This document shows positions 52,142 through 60,282 of a stretch of DNA of 64,000 nucleotides, piece by piece. Every line of letters begins with the position of its first letter. Position 1 is the first letter of the stretch. The stretch is from the NCBI GenBank assembly GCA_965227255.1, contig CBDDFS010000001.1, forward strand, positions 248,001-312,000, in the 5' to 3' direction. This stretch comes from CBDDFS01 sp965227255 (GTDB lineage: Bacteria; Bacteroidota; Bacteroidia; Flavobacteriales_E; Vicingaceae). A model generated the notes under the pieces. That model made no database searches, was not told the origin of the DNA, and saw only the letters and a program-made list of their open reading frames with translations. The translations under genes were made by a program, and so were the position numbers.

Positions 52142-52217
52142 AAGCAATGACACGGTGAATTCTCGAATTTCATTCTGCAATGTTGAGTGAATAAGTATAT
52201 TTAACCTGTATAAGGCT

Positions 52218-53279
52218 ATGACTAAATCCGAGGCTAGAGAATTATTTGAACTGGATGAGAATTTTGATAAAGAGGACCTGAGACTCATTTATCACAAAAA
52301 GTACATTGGGGTCTACAGGAAAAAATCTGCCGCCGTTACATTAGACCAGGTCAAAGAATGCGACGAAGAAATTCAAGGATTGAACATAGCTTTCTGCACA
52401 CTCGATTCTAGCGAGATAAAGAATAGTGATGAGTTGCAGCTTGACTTCAGGAACCGGGATTTCGAGGAAAGATTCAGCTCATCTAAGTCGAGAAGATCGA
52501 TCGAGAATTTCAATGTTCACATTCACAACTTACTTCAACACAATCGATACGGACTGGCTTTAAGTCTGCTGGAGATTGGTATTTTTCTCAGCTTGAAAAA
52601 AGACTCCGAAGTCTCCATGGCTTCCATTTCAAGATCGATCAATTCTATGGGAAAGCTTCTCACAGAACTTGGGTTGATTCATCAGGGAATCCGATATCAG
52701 AATTTCAATCAGAGCGATTATGAAAAAGGCAGAAATTTTAAAAGAATAGGTGAATATCGATTGGCTGCCCATCATTTTGCCTTGGAACTGAGGAATAAGG
52801 ACACACGTTTCCCCATCGACGATCTTTGCCAGCACATTTCTCTTTGTTATTTTCTTCTGAATGACTACGAAAATGCCATTTCCATCATAGAAGAAGTGCT
52901 TCCAAAGCTCATGCCGAAAAAGAATATATTCGAGGAATCATGCAAATGGAAGGATTTTGCAACCACACTTATGATCTCTATGTATAGAATGAACGTGGTG
53001 AAAGGAAAGCAGTTTGATATGATCAAAATACGCGTTAAGTATCCACTCAGTTCAAAATATCTCAACAACTGCTTCGGTAGTCTGGATGCCGCCTGGAAGG
53101 TGGTCGAAAAACTTGAAAAGAATCACGATGAATTTGATCTATTCATGAAGGGAATTGTTCCTGAACCATTTGTAAAGAAAAATGTTGACCTTGAATACTC
53201 CATTGAAGAATTAGAAGAAAATTATTTCGACCTCTTCGAAATACCTATGAACAAAAGTCTAATCTATAATCCCAAGTAA
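52218..53279 (+). CDS. Cytoplasmic helical protein with degenerate J-like N terminus
   Basis: A 353-residue protein with no signal peptide. Residues 1-70 resemble a J domain in pattern (ARELFELDENFDKEDLRLIYHKKYIG... then DEEIQGLNIAFCTLDS in place of helix 4), but the His-Pro-Asp loop needed to stimulate DnaK is absent. The rest (about 95-320) is TPR-like helices such as LLQHNRYGLALSLLEIGIFL and FKRIGEYRLAAHHFALEL. I infer a scaffold derived from a co-chaperone. Next gene begins 3 nt after its stop, so the two are co-transcribed. Confidence 0.6.
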   Translation: MTKSEARELFELDENFDKEDLRLIYHKKYIGVYRKKSAAVTLDQVKECDEEIQGLNIAFCTLDSSEIKNSDELQLDFRNRDFEERFSSSKSRRSIENFNVHIHNLLQHNRYGLALSLLEIGIFLSLKKDSEVSMASISRSINSMGKLLTELGLIHQGIRYQNFNQSDYEKGRNFKRIGEYRLAAHHFALELRNKDTRFPIDDLCQHISLCYFLLNDYENAISIIEEVLPKLMPKKNIFEESCKWKDFATTLMISMYRMNVVKGKQFDMIKIRVKYPLSSKYLNNCFGSLDAAWKVVEKLEKNHDEFDLFMKGIVPEPFVKKNVDLEYSIEELEENYFDLFEIPMNKSLIYNPK

Positions 53280-53282
53280 TTT

Positions 53283-54383
53283 TTGAAACAAATAATTAGC
53301 TTATTTTTTCTGCTAACAGCAGGTATTGGTTTATATGCTCAGGGCGGCGGATATGCTGCCTACGTTGATTTCAGGCAAAGATTCTGGGTCTTTGATCATG
53401 GACAAAAGAAACTTCTTGAAGAGCAAAAAGTAAAGTCTTTCAAAGTTGGTGGAAACTGTGTTGCTTATGTTGACTATGCCGACAACTTCAAGGTCTATAT
53501 GAATGGAGAGGTCAAAACGCTGGAAATAGGATCGGTGCGCAATTACGTTGTAACAAACTATCTGGTTGCTTATTCCATGACTGACATTTTAAAGGTTTAT
53601 GACAAAGGAAAGGTGAAGATGCTCAGCGCCAATGTAAAGGACTTTGCCATTGGTGACAGTCTGGTCATCTTCTATGATTATTATTTCAATTCACTCAATG
53701 GTTATTACAACGGCAAGGTCTACTCGAAACGAATGCGTCTTCAGGGTGAACAAGTCCAGAAAATGGAGGCCAGTCACAATGTGGCAGGAATTGTCACAGC
53801 CGAAGACAGAAATTTCTGGATTTTCTACAAGGGACAGGCAGAGTTGATCAATCAATTCGTTGAGAAGGTCAATTTCAAAGCCGGTAGAGATATAGTAGCA
53901 TATATGGACGAACCCACCAGGACCTTTAAGGCCTATTATAGAGGTGAGATCTATGATGTGGATAATTTCCAACCGGTTCGGTATGAAATGGGCGATGCAC
54001 GTATTGTTTATATCGACGTGGTTGGAAACTTTAAAACATTTTACGACGGACAGGTCGCGACCATCTTACCTGTAGAACCTACTTTCTTCCAGGTAAAGGA
54101 CAGTATGATTGTTTATCAGGAACTTGACAGATTCAAGTGCTTTTATGAAGGACGTGTGCATGAAGTATCTGAATTCATGCCTACGAACTGGCAATTTGAA
54201 AGAAATATGATCGTCTTTCTCGACAGGACCAACAACATTGTTGTCTTCAAGGATGGTGAAAAGAAAATCCTTCAATATGGAATGGGAATGGTCAATAGCT
54301 TCAAGTTGATGCGTGATGTAATCGTGTTGAATACCGGCGTCAACAAGAACGTGATTTACTGGAAGGGAGAAATTTATGAATAA
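53283..54383 (+). CDS. Exported ten-repeat all-beta protein
   Basis: A 366-residue protein with TTG start at 53283 and a signal peptide (LFFLLTAGIGLYAQ). The mature chain is about ten copies of a 33-37 residue unit with consensus (I/V)VAY.D....FK.YY.G....L, seen as VAYVDYADNFKVYMNGEVK, VAYSMTDILKVYDKGKVK, VAYMDEPTRTFKAYYRGEI, IVYIDVVGNFKTFYDGQV, IVYQELDRFKCFYEGRV and IVFLDRTNNIVVFKDGE. Each is a beta hairpin, so a propeller or solenoid is expected. I do not recognise the family. It is followed within 15 nt by an outer-membrane barrel gene. Confidence 0.65.
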   Translation: MKQIISLFFLLTAGIGLYAQGGGYAAYVDFRQRFWVFDHGQKKLLEEQKVKSFKVGGNCVAYVDYADNFKVYMNGEVKTLEIGSVRNYVVTNYLVAYSMTDILKVYDKGKVKMLSANVKDFAIGDSLVIFYDYYFNSLNGYYNGKVYSKRMRLQGEQVQKMEASHNVAGIVTAEDRNFWIFYKGQAELINQFVEKVNFKAGRDIVAYMDEPTRTFKAYYRGEIYDVDNFQPVRYEMGDARIVYIDVVGNFKTFYDGQVATILPVEPTFFQVKDSMIVYQELDRFKCFYEGRVHEVSEFMPTNWQFERNMIVFLDRTNNIVVFKDGEKKILQYGMGMVNSFKLMRDVIVLNTGVNKNVIYWKGEIYE

Positions 54384-54397
54384 CTCAAACTATTAAA

Positions 54398-55057
54398 ATG
54401 AAAAAAATCTTTACTCTTTTATTTGTTTTAACAAGTGCAATAGTCATTGCTCAGGACGCCAAATTTGAGATAACACCAACAGCTGGTTACACATTCAGCA
54501 GCAGAACAAGCTGGTATAATGCTGATATGGATGTGGTGGACAATTACAGTGTGGGACTGGCCTTGAATATCCGTGTGCATGAAAGTATGCTTGTTGAGAT
54601 CATGTACCACAATGTGAATACGGATGTTAACACGACTGTTTATTCAAATCCTTACAACCGCGCTTATTATTCTACTCCTTACTCAATGGAGTATTATCAC
54701 ATCGGTGGTATCAGGGAAATTGGAGGAGATAAAGTGAGGCCTTTCACTTCCTTCACTTTGGGATTGACCCGATTTCATCCGACAGCTTTAACTGAATACA
54801 GAACTCAGGACGGTGAATCAGGGAGTCTGCCGAACGAGGATGTTTGGGCATTATCACCTGCTCTGGGTGCCGGTGCCAGAATAATGCTGACCAACCGAAT
54901 TGGATTGAGACTTCAAGGAAGACTTTTCCTTCCTCTCTATTTCAACGGAGTTGGAGTATACTGCGGAAGTGGTTGTGGTGGAGGCGCCTCTTTTGGAGTT
55001 TATACCTTACAACTTGACCTATCCGGCGGTCTTATAATTGGTTTGGGCGAATACTAG
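54398..55057 (+). CDS. Outer-membrane beta-barrel-like protein
   Basis: A 219-residue protein with a signal peptide (FTLLFVLTSAIVIAQ) followed by eight or so amphipathic strands (SVGLALNIRVHESMLVEIMY, FTSFTLGLTRFHP, IGLRLQGRLFLPLYF) and a final strand LDLSGGLIIGLGEY ending in an aromatic. An external loop has CGSGCGGG. It resembles the OmpW/OprF-size barrels of Bacteroidota (porin family PorT-like). Function unknown. It shares an operon with the ten-repeat protein and meets the next gene tail to tail with a 4-bp overlap. Confidence 0.65.
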   Translation: MKKIFTLLFVLTSAIVIAQDAKFEITPTAGYTFSSRTSWYNADMDVVDNYSVGLALNIRVHESMLVEIMYHNVNTDVNTTVYSNPYNRAYYSTPYSMEYYHIGGIREIGGDKVRPFTSFTLGLTRFHPTALTEYRTQDGESGSLPNEDVWALSPALGAGARIMLTNRIGLRLQGRLFLPLYFNGVGVYCGSGCGGGASFGVYTLQLDLSGGLIIGLGEY

Positions 55058-55815
55058 TAAACTTCGTCTGACTTCTGTCTTTCGTAGTGTGTATAGTAAT
55101 AAGGCTTTCTGAACATATTCCACGAAACAGAAACGTAGAAAATATTTACTGCTAATTCAGGTCGTGGTGCTTTGTAATCCGGATCATTTACATCAAGACC
55201 ATTTCCGGGATACCTGATATCTCTTGGATCATCTATGCTTTCATTATTAAAGCTCTTATTGAAGAATTCTGTGAAGTAATACTTGAATTTGACGTTGAAT
55301 CCGCTTTTGAAGTTAAAACCTACCATGCCGGCGTGGGTGAATGGATTTACACGGTCGCTGAACCACACATTGAATACTCTTTCTTTAGAATCATTTCGAT
55401 AATATCTTTCCCTGTAGTTGATTGGAACTTCAAATTCATATCCTGCATAAACGTAAGTATGCTTCATATCACCAAACTTGATACCCAAAGGAATCCCTAA
55501 GGCATAATTCCTGCAGATCCATCTTTCATTTCCATTTTGATAAATAAAACCAATGTTTCGAATTGTGAATCCGAGAAAGTACCCATGATTCTTATAATCT
55601 GTGTTACCGTACATCTGTAAGTTAAACCAAGGTGCGAACCTCAATTTGTTTCCACCTTCACTTGTTGTATTGTCTTCAAGATCTGTCGCTATGATCTTAG
55701 CGCTGGAAAAGTTGATTTCAAAGGCTGCAGAACCATATCTCTCCGGGTCACCTTTTTGCGCCATTACAAAGGAAGTTATCAGAAGGAAGGTCAGAAGGCT
55801 GTAAAACGATTTCAT
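55054..55815 (-). CDS. Exported beta-barrel-like protein
   Basis: A 253-residue protein with a signal peptide (LLTFLLITSFVMAQ). Alternating strands such as LRFAPWFNLQMYG, YFLGFTIRNIGFIYQ, YVYAGYEFEVPINY, GMVGFNFKSGFNVKFKYYF and VNIFYVSVSWNMFR suggest an outer-membrane barrel. A Tyr/His/Arg-rich C-terminal tail follows the last strand. Unrecognised family. It has its own promoter in the 134-bp divergent region shared with the Spy-like gene. Confidence 0.55.
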   Translation of the reverse strand: MKSFYSLLTFLLITSFVMAQKGDPERYGSAAFEINFSSAKIIATDLEDNTTSEGGNKLRFAPWFNLQMYGNTDYKNHGYFLGFTIRNIGFIYQNGNERWICRNYALGIPLGIKFGDMKHTYVYAGYEFEVPINYRERYYRNDSKERVFNVWFSDRVNPFTHAGMVGFNFKSGFNVKFKYYFTEFFNKSFNNESIDDPRDIRYPGNGLDVNDPDYKAPRPELAVNIFYVSVSWNMFRKPYYYTHYERQKSDEVY

Positions 55816-55834
55816 AGTTTGGTTTTGTTTGCTT

Positions 55835-55842
55835 CAAAAGTA
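55835..55842 (-). promoter_or_regulatory. -7 element of the barrel-like gene
   Basis: The reverse strand reads TACTTTTG, matching TAnnTTTG, 19 nt before the ATG at 55815. Confidence 0.5.
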
Positions 55843-55909
55843 GAATTTTTCGATTTACATATGTCAAAAGGCTAATAAAGCATTTTTAATATTGAAAATG
55901 ATAATTTAT

Positions 55910-55917
55910 TACATTCG
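55910..55917 (+). promoter_or_regulatory. Candidate -7 element, TAnnTTCG variant, of the Spy-like gene
   Basis: TACATTCG followed by CCG lies 32 nt before the ATG at 55950. Confidence 0.4.
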
Positions 55918-55949
55918 CCGAATATTAACGAACACAAACGAATTAGAAC

Positions 55950-56414
55950 ATGAAAAAACTTATCCTTTCTGCGATTTTTGTGGCCATCACAGCCATTTCA
56001 TTTGCTCAATCAGTAAATGATCAAATCGAAGTTTTAAGAGACATGGCCGCTACAGAAAGAAGGGCTCTTGTTGCTGAAAACCTTATGTTGAATGATGAGG
56101 AAAGCAAAGTATTTTGGCCACTATATGACGAATACAGAACAGAAGCCAGAAAACTTGGAACCAAAGAAATTGAAATGATCCAGAAGTTTGCTGACAACTA
56201 TGAAACAATGACAGACGAAGTTGCCACTCAGATCATGAATGATTACTTCGACATCGTTACTCGTCAGAACAAGTTGAAGGCTCAATACAGAACGAAGATG
56301 GTAAAAGTTCTTCCGGCTAAACTCGTGTTGAGATATATGCAGATTGAGAACAAGATCGATGCAATTATCGACTATAGTCTTGCTGCTGAAATCCCATTGA
56401 CTTTGAAGGATTGA
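55950..56414 (+). CDS. Periplasmic Spy/CpxP-like helical protein
   Basis: A 154-residue exported protein with a signal peptide (LSAIFVAITAISFAQ). The mature form is all helical and highly charged: LMLNDEESKVFWPLYDEYRTEARKL and a helical hairpin with NDYFDIVTRQNKLKAQYRTKMVKVLPAKLVLRYMQIENK. This resembles Spy/CpxP LTxxQ proteins, which are periplasmic chaperones or sensors of envelope stress, although the LTxxQ motif itself is replaced. It is transcribed alone and followed by a strong terminator, suggesting high expression. Confidence 0.7.
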   Translation: MKKLILSAIFVAITAISFAQSVNDQIEVLRDMAATERRALVAENLMLNDEESKVFWPLYDEYRTEARKLGTKEIEMIQKFADNYETMTDEVATQIMNDYFDIVTRQNKLKAQYRTKMVKVLPAKLVLRYMQIENKIDAIIDYSLAAEIPLTLKD

Positions 56415-56437
56415 TCAGTATAAAACATTATAAATCA

Positions 56438-56461
56438 GGGAGCTCTCGAGCTCCCTTTTTT
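56438..56461 (+). terminator. Rho-independent terminator of the Spy-like gene
   Basis: GGGAGCT-CTCG-AGCTCCC, a 7-bp GC-rich stem with a tetraloop, is followed directly by six T residues. Confidence 0.9.
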
Positions 56462-56477
56462 GTATTATAAAGATTCT

Positions 56478-56485
56478 TACTTTTG
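56478..56485 (+). promoter_or_regulatory. -7 element of the DUF4136-like gene
   Basis: TACTTTTG matches TAnnTTTG, 25 nt before the ATG at 56511 and just past the preceding terminator. Confidence 0.5.
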
Positions 56486-56510
56486 AAATCTTCTCAATAA
56501 GAAAGACTAT

Positions 56511-57191
56511 ATGAAATTGAAGATTCCTGCCATTGCTGTATTAATTGGAGTAGTAATGCTTTCCTGTTATCGTTCACCCAACGATACGATTTTCGCTGAC
56601 GATCTGGATGTGGTCATTACCAATTACCAACCGGATTTGAATTATGCTGATGAATTCCTGACTTATGCCATCTCTGATTCCTTCGGAATTGCATCAAATG
56701 TTGATGACATAGATAGAGATCTCGTGAATGACCCGGTCTTCCGTGCCAATATTAAAGAGGCCATCATGAGAAACATGGACGCTTATGGATATCAATTATC
56801 CAAAGACACGCTGGATACACCGGATGTTTATATTCCGGTGAATATAATCTATTACAATACTCAGGGAGTCAGCTGGAACCCAATTTACATGCCCGGTTGG
56901 GGATGGGGATGGGGATATCCCGGTTATGGCTGGGGAGGAGGATGGTCCTATTGGGGATGGATTCCGACTACCTACAGTTTTGATCAAGGAACACTGGCCA
57001 TAGATTGGTTGGATATTAAGAATCGAAGACCACCTATAGCACCGGATACGAACTGGAGAATTGATAATGTCTGGAACATGAATATTTCAGGCCTGGTTCA
57101 GGGTCTCAATGAAAAAGAAAGAAATGAAAAACTAAACAGAGCCATTGATATTGGCTTTGAACAATCACCTTACCTCGATAAAAACAATTAA
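56511..57191 (+). CDS. DUF4136-like lipoprotein
   Basis: A 226-residue lipoprotein with lipobox MLSC at about residue 19. The mature protein has the DUF4136 pattern: VVITNYQPDLNYADEFLTYAI at the start, ANIKEAIMRNMDAYGYQLSKDTLDTPDVYIPVNI in the middle, and GTLAIDWLDIKN after a loop rich in Gly, Trp and Tyr (about 127-150, with repeated GWGWG). Family members are outer-membrane lipoproteins of unknown function. It is followed 1 nt later by a barrel gene, forming a two-gene operon. Confidence 0.8.
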   Translation: MKLKIPAIAVLIGVVMLSCYRSPNDTIFADDLDVVITNYQPDLNYADEFLTYAISDSFGIASNVDDIDRDLVNDPVFRANIKEAIMRNMDAYGYQLSKDTLDTPDVYIPVNIIYYNTQGVSWNPIYMPGWGWGWGYPGYGWGGGWSYWGWIPTTYSFDQGTLAIDWLDIKNRRPPIAPDTNWRIDNVWNMNISGLVQGLNEKERNEKLNRAIDIGFEQSPYLDKNN

Positions 57192-57192
57192 G

Positions 57193-57846
57193 ATGAAGAG
57201 ATTAATTATAGCAGCCGTTTTGTTGTGGAGTGCAGGGACTCTGAGAGCCCAGGATATGATCTTCACACTTGATTATAATTTGGGAAAGGCCACCAACGAT
57301 ATGGAAAAATTCATTCCAGATGATGCATACAGAGGGGGTGGATTGAAATACACAAAGTTTTTCGACAATTCTCCGCACTGGGGAATTGGTGTTTCGATTG
57401 ACTGGCAGGGATTTTATAAGAAAGTTCAAAGAGAATCCTTCCCACTTTACAATCCGGGAACGGGTCAGTCAAATACAGATATCAACGCTGTTCAATTCAG
57501 ATATATGTATATGACTCCTATTTACGTTAGTCTGAACTGGTATATGTTGAAGGATGCGTTTTTCCTTCCATATATCGGATTGAATGTTGGAACCATTTAT
57601 ACAGAGCAGGAGCTTTATGTAAGTGTATACGACAATGAGATCAATACGGCCTGGGACTTTGGATTTGCCCCGGAAGCAGGTGTTCATCTTGCCTTTGGTG
57701 AATCGGGCTTGGGACTGAATCTAATTGCGAAGTATAATGTCTCAACCTACAATTACACTTTCGAAAATATCGACTTCGAAACGGCAATGGGCTCTCATTT
57801 GAGCATAGGACTTGGTGTTTCATTTATGATGATCAACTACTACTAG
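57193..57846 (+). CDS. Outer-membrane beta-barrel protein
   Basis: A 217-residue protein starting at the ATG at 57193 (MKRLIIAAV) with a signal peptide ending GTLRAQ. Strands such as GGGLKYTKFF, GIGVSIDWQGFYK, FRYMYMTPIYVSLNWYM, FLPYIGLNVGTIYTEQE, GFAPEAGVHLAFG and a terminal LSIGLGVSFMMINYY outline an eight-stranded barrel. It is co-transcribed with the DUF4136-like lipoprotein, which may be its partner, and ends in a strong terminator. Confidence 0.72.
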   Translation: MKRLIIAAVLLWSAGTLRAQDMIFTLDYNLGKATNDMEKFIPDDAYRGGGLKYTKFFDNSPHWGIGVSIDWQGFYKKVQRESFPLYNPGTGQSNTDINAVQFRYMYMTPIYVSLNWYMLKDAFFLPYIGLNVGTIYTEQELYVSVYDNEINTAWDFGFAPEAGVHLAFGESGLGLNLIAKYNVSTYNYTFENIDFETAMGSHLSIGLGVSFMMINYY

Positions 57847-57869
57847 TTGTTAAAAAAGAATTTAGAAAA

Positions 57870-57901
57870 GTGCTGACCGATCCGGTTGGCACTTTTTTTT
57901 T
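57870..57901 (+). terminator. Rho-independent terminator of the DUF4136/barrel operon
   Basis: GTGCTGACCG-ATC-CGGTTGGCAC forms a 10-bp stem with two G-U pairs and a 3-nt loop, followed by nine T residues. Confidence 0.9.
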
Positions 57902-57930
57902 CTCCTATTTTTATTTAATCAAAAGAATCT

Positions 57931-59001
57931 GTGATTCAATCGATTAAAATATCTTTTCTGATTGTCGCGCTATTATCCTTGTCCATTAGGACATATGCAG
58001 AGCCAAGAGACACAAATGAAATTTACATCCGAACATTTCATGAATTCTTTTATGTAAAGCTGCTAAGTGCTCAGAAAATTTTTGACATAAAGTTCAGCTC
58101 AAATAATGTTGAAGACAGCCCACAGATGATCTTCAAACCCAACATTGGCAATTATCTTGGCTTCGGTTTCATGCTTTTTGATCTTGGAGTGGATGTTATT
58201 TTCCGCACTCCACCCGGTCCGGAAAGCAATGCCATGTATGGCGATTCAAAGGGACGTGACTGGCAGATACATGCATATAACAGGAAATTTGCCTTCGACC
58301 TGAGTTACCAGCAATACAAAGGTTTTTATCTCGACAATCCCTCCGACTTTTTCCCATCTTGGACTCCCGATGACCCCCACCCCACCAATCCGGATATGGA
58401 AGCCAGAATTATCAGTCTTGCCGGGTTATATGTCTTTAAAGATGACCGATATTCCTTTCCTTCCATTTTTAACCAAACGGAAGCTCAGTTGAAAACGGCC
58501 GGTTCCTTTTTTATTACGGGACAGGCCAATTCTTCCTTGGTTAAGGATCCTGTTTCTATTGTTATAACTTCAGACTCAAATAAGGTTCTCGACAATGTAT
58601 TTCTTACCGATGTAAATGTATCTTCCATTAATGTGATGCCGGGGTATTCATTTAATCTGGTTCTATGGAAAAAGATATATATCAATGCCTCTCTTGCTCT
58701 TGGTTTTGGTTATCAATTCAGGAATTATACAGAAGACAGGGTAACATACGTGAATAATTCCATTGCTCCGGCCAGCACATGGAGGGCCGGATTGGGATAC
58801 AACAGCCGCAGATTCTTTATTGGAATAAATGGCTTTCTGCAAAATAATTCTGTGGATATCGATAATCTCAATATTGCATCTACCATTGGCATGACAAAAT
58901 TTTTCATTGGTTACCGATTCCGTGAGTATGGCATCATGCAGCGGAGTGTTTTTGACCTATTTAACATATTTTCGCGAAAGAAAAAGAGAAAAGATGCTTA
59001 A
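57931..59001 (+). CDS. DUF4421-family exported protein
   Basis: A 356-residue protein starting with GTG at 57931. A signal peptide (SFLIVALLSLSIRTYA) precedes the DUF4421 pattern: FSSNNVEDSPQMIFKPNIGNYLGFGFMLFDLGVDV, then RDWQIHAYNRKFAFDLSYQQYKGFYL and the barrel-like strand NASLALGFGYQFRNY. The C terminus has a basic tail (SRKKKRKD). The family is Bacteroidota-specific and probably an outer-membrane barrel. Its stop overlaps the K+ channel start by 8 nt. Confidence 0.8.
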   Translation: MIQSIKISFLIVALLSLSIRTYAEPRDTNEIYIRTFHEFFYVKLLSAQKIFDIKFSSNNVEDSPQMIFKPNIGNYLGFGFMLFDLGVDVIFRTPPGPESNAMYGDSKGRDWQIHAYNRKFAFDLSYQQYKGFYLDNPSDFFPSWTPDDPHPTNPDMEARIISLAGLYVFKDDRYSFPSIFNQTEAQLKTAGSFFITGQANSSLVKDPVSIVITSDSNKVLDNVFLTDVNVSSINVMPGYSFNLVLWKKIYINASLALGFGYQFRNYTEDRVTYVNNSIAPASTWRAGLGYNSRRFFIGINGFLQNNSVDIDNLNIASTIGMTKFFIGYRFREYGIMQRSVFDLFNIFSRKKKRKDA

Positions 59002-59650
59002 GCGAATTGATCGATTCCTGATTAAATATACCTACCAGGTATTTCTTTTGACACTGATTTTCTGGATTGGCTTTCTGCCCTTGTTTGAAATCACCGGTCA
59101 GGTTCATTTTCTGGAATTCCTTATCACTTGCTTTCTGATAATTTCGGCCATGTATTTCTTTTATCGGTCTAAGAAGAAATTTCATTCCTACGCTCTTGGA
59201 CCGGCAACTTTACTGTTTGTATGCATGAATTACTTTCTCGATGATTATAACTGGGTAAGTCAAATCGATAGAGTTCTGTTATTCATATTCATGCTAATGA
59301 CAACGGCTCATCTTATAGGCAAAGTAATTCGACAGAGAGAAGTAGATCTCGAAGTCATTGTTATATCAATCGCCGCATACATTATGATCGGTCTTATGTC
59401 TTCAATCATGTGTTGGTTTACATACAATCTCTATCCCGGTGCATACAATATTCAATTCGACAGTTATGGTCCAATACTCGATTTTACCTATTATTCCATT
59501 GTGACCATGTCGACTCTTGGATACGGGGACATAACTCCTCAAATTGCTCAGTCGAGAGCCCTTGCTATGGTCATTACACTTGTTGGACAGTTCTACATGA
59601 CCATATTGATGGCATTCCTGATCGGTAAATTTTTGAATCAAAGAAATTAA
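58994..59650 (+). CDS. Two-helix-pore K+ channel protein
   Basis: A 218-residue membrane protein starting at the ATG inside the preceding stop (ATGCTTAA). Hydrophobic helices at about 13-32, 41-58, 64-80, 88-104 and 113-136 are followed by a pore loop with selectivity filter MSTLGYGD (about 176-183) and a final helix. The filter is potassium-selective in the ion_trans_2 family. No cytoplasmic RCK domain or S4 arginine series is present. It may set membrane potential together with the other K+ channel at 48840-49640. Confidence 0.85.
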   Translation: MLKRIDRFLIKYTYQVFLLTLIFWIGFLPLFEITGQVHFLEFLITCFLIISAMYFFYRSKKKFHSYALGPATLLFVCMNYFLDDYNWVSQIDRVLLFIFMLMTTAHLIGKVIRQREVDLEVIVISIAAYIMIGLMSSIMCWFTYNLYPGAYNIQFDSYGPILDFTYYSIVTMSTLGYGDITPQIAQSRALAMVITLVGQFYMTILMAFLIGKFLNQRN

Positions 59651-59662
59651 TCATCTCCTCTT

Positions 59663-59670
59663 ATATTTGT
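59663..59670 (+). promoter_or_regulatory. -7 element of the barrel-like gene at 59683
   Basis: TATATTTG matches TAnnTTTG, 12 nt before the ATG. Confidence 0.6.
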
Positions 59671-59682
59671 AAAAAACCTCTC

Positions 59683-60282
59683 ATGAAAAAATTTCTGATT
59701 TGTATTACAATTATTTCGATCTCATTCAGTCTTGATGCTCAGGACACGAACTATGTCGATCCCGACTACAAATCTGAAAAGCAGAAAAAGCCAAAACAGA
59801 GGAGAGATATGCAAGATCGGGTTTACTTTGGTGGGACACTTGGCTTGCAGTTCGGTTATGCCACTTCGATATTAGTGGAGCCCATGGTCGGCTTTAAAAT
59901 GACAGAAAAGCTATCTACCGGTGTCGGATTGGGTTTGCGTTATGGAAGCTATCGAGATCCGGACTTTACTTTTACAAACTACCTCGGAAGATTTTTCGCC
60001 CGTTACATCATTATTCCAAAGATCTATGCTCATGCTGAATACGTAATGGAAAGCTATGACAGTTCATGGGGTGATATCAACTGGTCTAATGCCGAATTCA
60101 ATCGAGGGAGTCGAACCACTGTTCCCTACCTATTTGTAGGGGGTGGCTTGAGACAACCTTCCGGCAATGGATCCTTGGTAATCCAGGTGTTATTCAATGT
60201 TCTTCAAAACGATAAGAATTCGCAGGTCATGTATCCTGCTGGAACTCCTTACATCACCATCGGATATTTCGGTGGATTTTAG
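59683..60282 (+). CDS. Small outer-membrane barrel-like protein
   Basis: A 199-residue protein with a signal peptide (CITIISISFSLDAQ), a Lys/Gln/Arg-rich linker (YKSEKQKKPKQRRDMQDR), then strands VYFGGTLGLQFGYATSILVEPMVGFKM, STGVGLGLRYGSY, IYAHAEYVMESY, LVIQVLFNVLQ and a terminal YITIGYFGGF. This suits an eight-stranded outer-membrane barrel. Family unrecognised. It meets the convergent CoA-transferase gene with a 4-bp overlap. Confidence 0.6.
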   Translation: MKKFLICITIISISFSLDAQDTNYVDPDYKSEKQKKPKQRRDMQDRVYFGGTLGLQFGYATSILVEPMVGFKMTEKLSTGVGLGLRYGSYRDPDFTFTNYLGRFFARYIIIPKIYAHAEYVMESYDSSWGDINWSNAEFNRGSRTTVPYLFVGGGLRQPSGNGSLVIQVLFNVLQNDKNSQVMYPAGTPYITIGYFGGF

